Below, piece by piece: positions 14,110-17,891 of a stretch of 17,891 nucleotides of DNA. Both the position numbers and the translations under genes were made by a program. The notes below the pieces were generated by a model. The model saw only the letters and a program-made list of their open reading frames with translations, searched no databases and was not told the DNA's origin. The stretch covers positions 1 through 17,891 of the forward strand of contig JBMNHK010000011.1 in assembly GCA_050950345.1 (NCBI GenBank), written 5' to 3'. Position 1 is the stretch's first letter. Every line of letters begins with the position of its first letter. The DNA is from Pelotomaculum_C sp050950345. GTDB lineage: Bacteria > Bacillota > Desulfotomaculia > Desulfotomaculales > Pelotomaculaceae.

Positions 14110-15420
14110 ATGAGAATTAACCACAATATTGCTGCGCTGAACACCTACCGGCAGCTGAACAGCAACCAGGTGCTGGGCAACAAGTCGCTGGAAAAGCTGT
14201 CCTCCGGCTTGCGTATTACCCGGGCCGGTGACGACGCTGCAGGCCTGGCCATCAGTGAGAAGATGAGGGGACAGATCCGCGGCCTGGATCAGGCTACACG
14301 AAATGCGCAGGATGGTATTTCGCTGATTCAGACTGCTGAGGGTGCCTTGAACGAAACGCACAGTATCCTGCAGCGTATGCGGGAACTGGCGGTGCAGTCG
14401 GCTAAGCGACACCAATACTGAGTTAGACCGTGCGGAACTGCAGAAGGAAGTTGACCAGCTTGCTCCAGGAAATCACCCGTATTGGCAATACCACTGAGTT
14501 TAACACCATGAAGCTTTTAAACGGTCGAATCTGAACGAACGAAGACGGTGTTCCATATTGGCCCTCAAATGGAGCAAGTACGAACCAGCAGTTGATACTA
14601 GAGTATCAATGATATGCGAGGGTTTAAGCTGGGAATGGTGGGCAATGCCACTATAGATCAAACTGTCTCTGGGACAAATACAAGTGGTGGTTTTGCATCT
14701 GGCGCTACGTATACAGTTGCTAAGCAAGGCACAAACTATGTTCTTTTAGATTCCCAGGGAACTAAAATTGCTTCTGGCGGCACTTCCGGTGAGGAATTTA
14801 AATCCCACCACCACAACAAGTGATAATTTCAAATTCGGCAGTGCTCTCAAGGTTGGTTCCACTGTTACAATTTCAGATGACGGAAAAAAAGCTACAGGCA
14901 CCTTGGATATTAACAATACTTTCCTTGAGGCAGGCATATACACCTATGATGGTGATGAAAACGGTGGAAATTTACTAGATGCCCAGGGAAATGTAGTTGC
15001 AACTTCCACTGATGGAAAAAAATTTACAATCCTGAATGGAACAGATGAAATTATTATAGGTAGTATTTTCGCTTACGTCCGGTGCTTCAACAACAATTAC
15101 AGTCGGGGGGTATTGACATCTCTAGCCAAAGCACTGACAAAGCTACTGCGCTATTACAAGTCATTGACGAACGCCATTCAGGCGGTATCCGCCGAGCGCT
15201 GCCAAGCTGGGGGCCTATCCAAAACCGCCTCGAGCACACTATCAACAACCTGGGCACTGCTTCTGAAAACCTGACGGCTGCCGAGTCCCGTATCCGCGAT
15301 GTAGATATGGCCAAGGAGATGATGGAGTTCACCAAGATGAACATCCTCAGCCAGGCGGCCACGGCCATGCTGGCTCAGGCCAACATGCAGCCGCAGATGG
15401 TGCTGCAGCTGCTCGGTTAA
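14110..15420 (+). pseudogene. Flagellin, interrupted by about eleven single-base indels
   Basis: The flagellar filament protein and probable target of the sugar. The N-terminal D0/D1 domain is intact for 98 residues (MRINHNIAALNTYRQL, SSGLRITRAGDDAAGLAISE) and stops at 14421 after an additional base near 14405. Other frames then continue the expected protein: TELDRAELQKEVDQL, LLQEITRIGNTTEFNTMKLL, TVFHIG, INDMRG, a variable centre, and the C-terminal QNRLEHTINNLGTASENL to MVLQLLG. I place insertions near 14405, 14462, 14526, 14607, 14781, 15068, 15105-15110, 15170, 15200 and 15219, and a loss near 14563. Net +9 leaves exactly 434 codons including the stop. The ribosome binding site is GGGAGG. 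Real decay, misassembly of flagellin copies or read error are all possible. Confidence 0.85.
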
Positions 15421-15432
15421 ACATAAAAGAGC

Positions 15433-15469
15433 AAAGAGGGCCCTCTGCCGGGGGAGGTCCCTCTTTTTT
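15433..15469 (+). terminator. Rho-independent terminator after flagellin
   Basis: Bases 15433-15445 pair with 15454-15466 (12 of 13, one C-T mismatch) around an 8-base loop, with a T run continuing to 15469. It starts 13 bases after the flagellin stop and separates flagellin from the two genes downstream. Confidence 0.9.
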
Positions 15470-15498
15470 AATTAATTCGAACTAGCAGGGTGATTTTT

Positions 15499-16050
15499 AT
15501 GAAGATCTGGGTTAATGACGATTATTTGGGCACTTTTAAGCACAGCACGGAGGTTGCCGCTGCGCTGGCCGGCCGGCAGAAAGAAAACGGCGGTCAAATT
15601 TTTTATTTATTTGCATGCGGTGAGGAAGAGTACAGCTTTGGGGATAGCTGGGAGGAGTTCCTGCAGGAAAATATCGGCCTGGATGTGGAGGTCAGAATCA
15701 TGACCGCCGCTCCGGAAAGGCTGCGCCTGGAGCTGGTGGGCTCCACGCAGGAGTATCTTGAACGCTTGGCCGGATCTCTGGAGGGCCTCGCTGCTCAGTT
15801 TTATGCCGGCCCCGATCAGTCCGCCTGGGAGATGTTGGCCGATTTTCTGGAAGGGTTGGATTTTATTTGTCAGGCGCTGAAAATATTGGAGCAGGCCCGC
15901 TTTGACCAGGCTGAATTTAACCGCATACTGCACGAACTGCTGCAGGCCATGGAGTCCAAGGATCTGGTGACGGTGGCTGATTTACTGGCTTATGAGTGGA
16001 GCGATTGGTTGGAGCAGGCTAGAAATTATTTGATTTCCCCCAGTAGTTAA
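15499..16050 (+). CDS. Unrecognised 183-aa protein between flagellin and Maf
   Basis: I cannot name this family with confidence. The first ~70 residues look like mixed beta strands (MKIWVNDDYLGTF, GGQIFYLFACGEEEYSFGD, VEVRIM); the rest is acidic and helical, ending LLQAMESKDLVTVADLLAYE and WSDWLEQARNYL. No signal peptide or membrane helix is present. The position, 30 bases after the flagellin terminator and 13 bases before the Maf start, suggests a cytoplasmic helper of filament export or glycosylation. A chaperone-like role similar to FliS is a guess. ATG 15499 is preferred to GTG 15490 because GCAGGGTGA (15485-15493) serves as its binding site. No promoter was recognised, so it may depend on read-through or a weak promoter in the gap. 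Confidence 0.75.
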   Translation: MKIWVNDDYLGTFKHSTEVAAALAGRQKENGGQIFYLFACGEEEYSFGDSWEEFLQENIGLDVEVRIMTAAPERLRLELVGSTQEYLERLAGSLEGLAAQFYAGPDQSAWEMLADFLEGLDFICQALKILEQARFDQAEFNRILHELLQAMESKDLVTVADLLAYEWSDWLEQARNYLISPSS

Positions 16051-16063
16051 GGATGTGGCACTG

Positions 16064-17857
16064 GTGACCGTGGATTTATACCAACGCAATCTACATTTTT
16101 TTCAGGAAAACAAGCCGGCTGTTCTGGAGCAGATCAAAGATAAAGATATCCCCGGCCGTTATCCGGTTTGCCCGGCCAGGGAAAAAGGTATGTACTACAT
16201 AGCCTCCACAGAAGAAGGCGGCCTGCTTTTGCACAGCAGGTACAACCCCGTGCGGGAAGCAGAACTGTGGGCCGCCAAAGAGGATCTGGAGGGGAAAAGG
16301 CATGCCGTCCTCTTTGGCCTGGGGTGTGGTTACCATGCAGAAGCATTGCTGCGGCGCGATCCTGATTTGAGTTTATATATTTACGAACCAGATCTGCAGG
16401 TTTTTCTGGACACACTGCCCTACCGGGACTGGTCCGGTTTCCCCTGGGAACATGTTTACATAGTTTTTGAAGACGGCAGCGGGAAAGAGAGCGCTTTTAT
16501 TGAATATGTCCTGAATCTGATCAAAGATGACTGGTGCTTTCTCTCCATACCTGCCTTTGAGCGCTGCTTCTCCGGGCAGTTTTCTGTATTTAAAGAGAGC
16601 CTGCTAAAATTAAAAACAGCTTACCTGGACAGTTTGCGCACCAACATCTTTTTTGAAAAAGAGTGGACGGTCAATGCGCTGCAGAATCTGCCGTACATTC
16701 TGGAGTGCGAGACAGTCTTTGCCTATAAAGATGATTTTCAAGGTCAGACGGCAGTGATGACCGCTTCGGGCCCTTCGCTTACCGGCGCAATTCCCTTTTT
16801 AAAGGAAATCAAAGAGCGAAGGAAGGCATTGCTCGTGGCGGCTGGCACGAGTATCAACGGCCTGTTAAGGCACGGGCTGCTGCCGGATTTTTTTGTTTCC
16901 TATGACCCTTTTCCCGGAAACTATCGAGCCCTGAAGCCTGCTCTGGCCGCGGGCGTTCCCTTTGTATTTGGCAGCACGATTAACCATGATGTGGTCAAAA
17001 ATCATGTCGGTCCCAGGACCTATTTTATCCTCGGGCAGGACACTCTTTTCAGCTATCTCCGGGGAGGGCTTGACCCCGGGGAGGTTGTGAGTGATGCTCC
17101 CTCCATTGCGGTGGTTACACTACAGCTTCTGGACAAGCTCGGTATAAAGGAAATTATTTTGGCCGGCCAGGATCTTGCTTTTCCGGGGGATCGTTTCTAT
17201 GCGGAGGGTGTCGGGGTGGCGAGGCCGGAAGATGTCGGCGACAAAGACAGGGCCGGCGCCTTTGAAGTGGAGGCCAACGACGGAGGGAAGGTGCTCACCA
17301 ATCGATCTTTGGACAAAATGCGCCAAAACATGGAGCTGCTGCTGCAGAACACCTCTTTTTCCAGGGTTGTCAACACCTCCTCAGGAGGGGCCAAAATTGC
17401 CGGCACGATTTTTGAGGACTGGCCGCAGGTCAGGGCTCATTTGCCGGACGGTGCCGTGCGGCGGGGTATTTCCTTTGACAGGCCCGGTACGGCAAGCCAG
17501 TTGAGGAGCGTCAGCCGGCGGGTTCATGCTGTTTTAGACGGTATCGGTAAAGATTTTGCCAAGGTGCCGCCGGAGATAAATAAATTCTTGGAACAGGAAT
17601 GGGAAGAAGACAAACAGCAGGCTGCTTTTGACGGCCTCTTCCGCTATGTTACCAAACTCACCTCGAGCCGGGCCTATGCCGCCTTTATCGGCCCGATGAT
17701 CCGGAATGAAGATCACCTCCTGCGCAAAACCCTACCTGACCTCCCCAAAATGTCCTGGGAAGAAAAGAAGGAATTTGTCCGTAAGGACCTCATGATGTAC
17801 CTGCGCGGCGTGGAACTGTCCCTCCTCAAACTGAAAGACGCCGTCGAGGGATGGTAA
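16064..17857 (+). CDS. Maf motility accessory factor, flagellin nonulosonate transferase (DUF115)
   Basis: A 597-residue Maf protein, the class that moves CMP-activated pseudaminic or legionaminic acid onto Ser/Thr of flagellin in the cytoplasm. An N-terminal Rossmann-like region has VLFGLGCGYHAEAL (82-95) and YIYEPD. The central DUF115 (MptE-like) domain contains TAVMTASGPSL (229-239), DFFVSYDP (275-282) and IILAGQDLAF, with a helical C-terminus. The usual GxGPSL reads ASGPSL here. GTG 16064 is preferred, 10 bases after AAGGA (16049-16053); GTG 16055 sits too close to that site and would add three residues. It follows the unnamed protein by 13 bases. Lying beside both flagellin and the Leg operon, it is the obvious legionaminic transferase. 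Confidence 0.9.
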   Translation: MTVDLYQRNLHFFQENKPAVLEQIKDKDIPGRYPVCPAREKGMYYIASTEEGGLLLHSRYNPVREAELWAAKEDLEGKRHAVLFGLGCGYHAEALLRRDPDLSLYIYEPDLQVFLDTLPYRDWSGFPWEHVYIVFEDGSGKESAFIEYVLNLIKDDWCFLSIPAFERCFSGQFSVFKESLLKLKTAYLDSLRTNIFFEKEWTVNALQNLPYILECETVFAYKDDFQGQTAVMTASGPSLTGAIPFLKEIKERRKALLVAAGTSINGLLRHGLLPDFFVSYDPFPGNYRALKPALAAGVPFVFGSTINHDVVKNHVGPRTYFILGQDTLFSYLRGGLDPGEVVSDAPSIAVVTLQLLDKLGIKEIILAGQDLAFPGDRFYAEGVGVARPEDVGDKDRAGAFEVEANDGGKVLTNRSLDKMRQNMELLLQNTSFSRVVNTSSGGAKIAGTIFEDWPQVRAHLPDGAVRRGISFDRPGTASQLRSVSRRVHAVLDGIGKDFAKVPPEINKFLEQEWEEDKQQAAFDGLFRYVTKLTSSRAYAAFIGPMIRNEDHLLRKTLPDLPKMSWEEKKEFVRKDLMMYLRGVELSLLKLKDAVEGW

Positions 17858-17891
17858 AAACAGAGCATGAGAATCAAGGGGAGAGAATCAA
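17858..17891 (+). other. Start of the next transcript region, cut by the window end
   Basis: After the Maf stop, ATG 17867 opens a frame running off the window (MRIKGRES..), with no good binding site. Alternatively AAGGGGAGA (17876-17884) may be the ribosome binding site of a gene starting beyond 17891. I cannot choose. Confidence 0.25.

Noticed and set aside
1..17891. CRISPR arrays, tRNA or rRNA genes, intact transposase
   Set aside because: Looked for regular spaced repeats, tRNA-like cloverleaf/CCA ends and transposase motifs by eye; none seen.

Overview
The window looks like chromosomal DNA of a motile, low-GC-lineage Firmicute, probably a spore-forming clostridium of the Peptococcaceae / Desulfotomaculum-Pelotomaculum type. 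This is inferred from the DUF1659-DUF2922-YvrJ small-gene trio, strong AAGGAGG-type ribosome binding sites, TTG/GTG starts, a Maf-type flagellin glycosyltransferase and a sigma-28-type flagellin promoter. Species cannot be fixed from the sequence alone.

Layout. (1) 1-1970, plus strand: an upstream terminator, a candidate promoter, then DUF1659, DUF2922, a YvrJ-like gene broken by two single-base losses, and a peptidoglycan amidase with a tandem-repeat linker and a C-terminal stalk-like domain (also broken by one base), closed by a clear terminator. (2) 2073-2443, minus strand: a one-helix membrane protein and the remains of a small coiled-coil gene. (3) 2444-2772: a gene-poor spacer. (4) 2773-13787, plus strand: a tightly packed legionaminic acid (bacterial sialic-acid-like nonulosonate) operon in the order LegB dehydratase, LegC aminotransferase, SAM methyltransferase, ATP-grasp 1, ATP-grasp 2, HAD phosphatase, LegG epimerase, PIG-L deacetylase, LegI synthase, LegH-like acyltransferase (one frameshift), PtmE-like CBS-guanylyltransferase, LegF CMP-transferase. 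From ATP-grasp 2 to LegF every gene overlaps the next. (5) 13788-15469: an almost perfect sigma-28 promoter, a leader of about 275 bases with two CsrA-like sites, a flagellin gene carrying about eleven single-base indels, and its terminator. (6) 15499-17857: an unrecognised 183-aa protein and a Maf/DUF115 motility accessory factor.

How they work together. PtmE-like nucleotidyltransferase and LegB/C/H/G/I/F fit the GDP-linked route to CMP-legionaminic acid described in Campylobacter. Maf would transfer the sugar to flagellin, which sits between the two. The additional methyltransferase, two ATP-grasp ligases, HAD phosphatase and PIG-L deacetylase are not needed for plain Leg5Ac7Ac. They suggest a decorated sugar in which an N-acetyl group is removed and replaced by an amino-acid-like acyl group and methylated. 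A natural precedent is the N-methyl-glutamyl legionaminic acid reported on Clostridium botulinum flagellin. This is the most interesting inference in the window.

Caution: several genes (YvrJ, amidase, LegH-like, flagellin) are broken only by one-base indels, often in homopolymers, while the encoded protein stays conserved on both sides. Sequencing or assembly error is a serious alternative to real gene decay.
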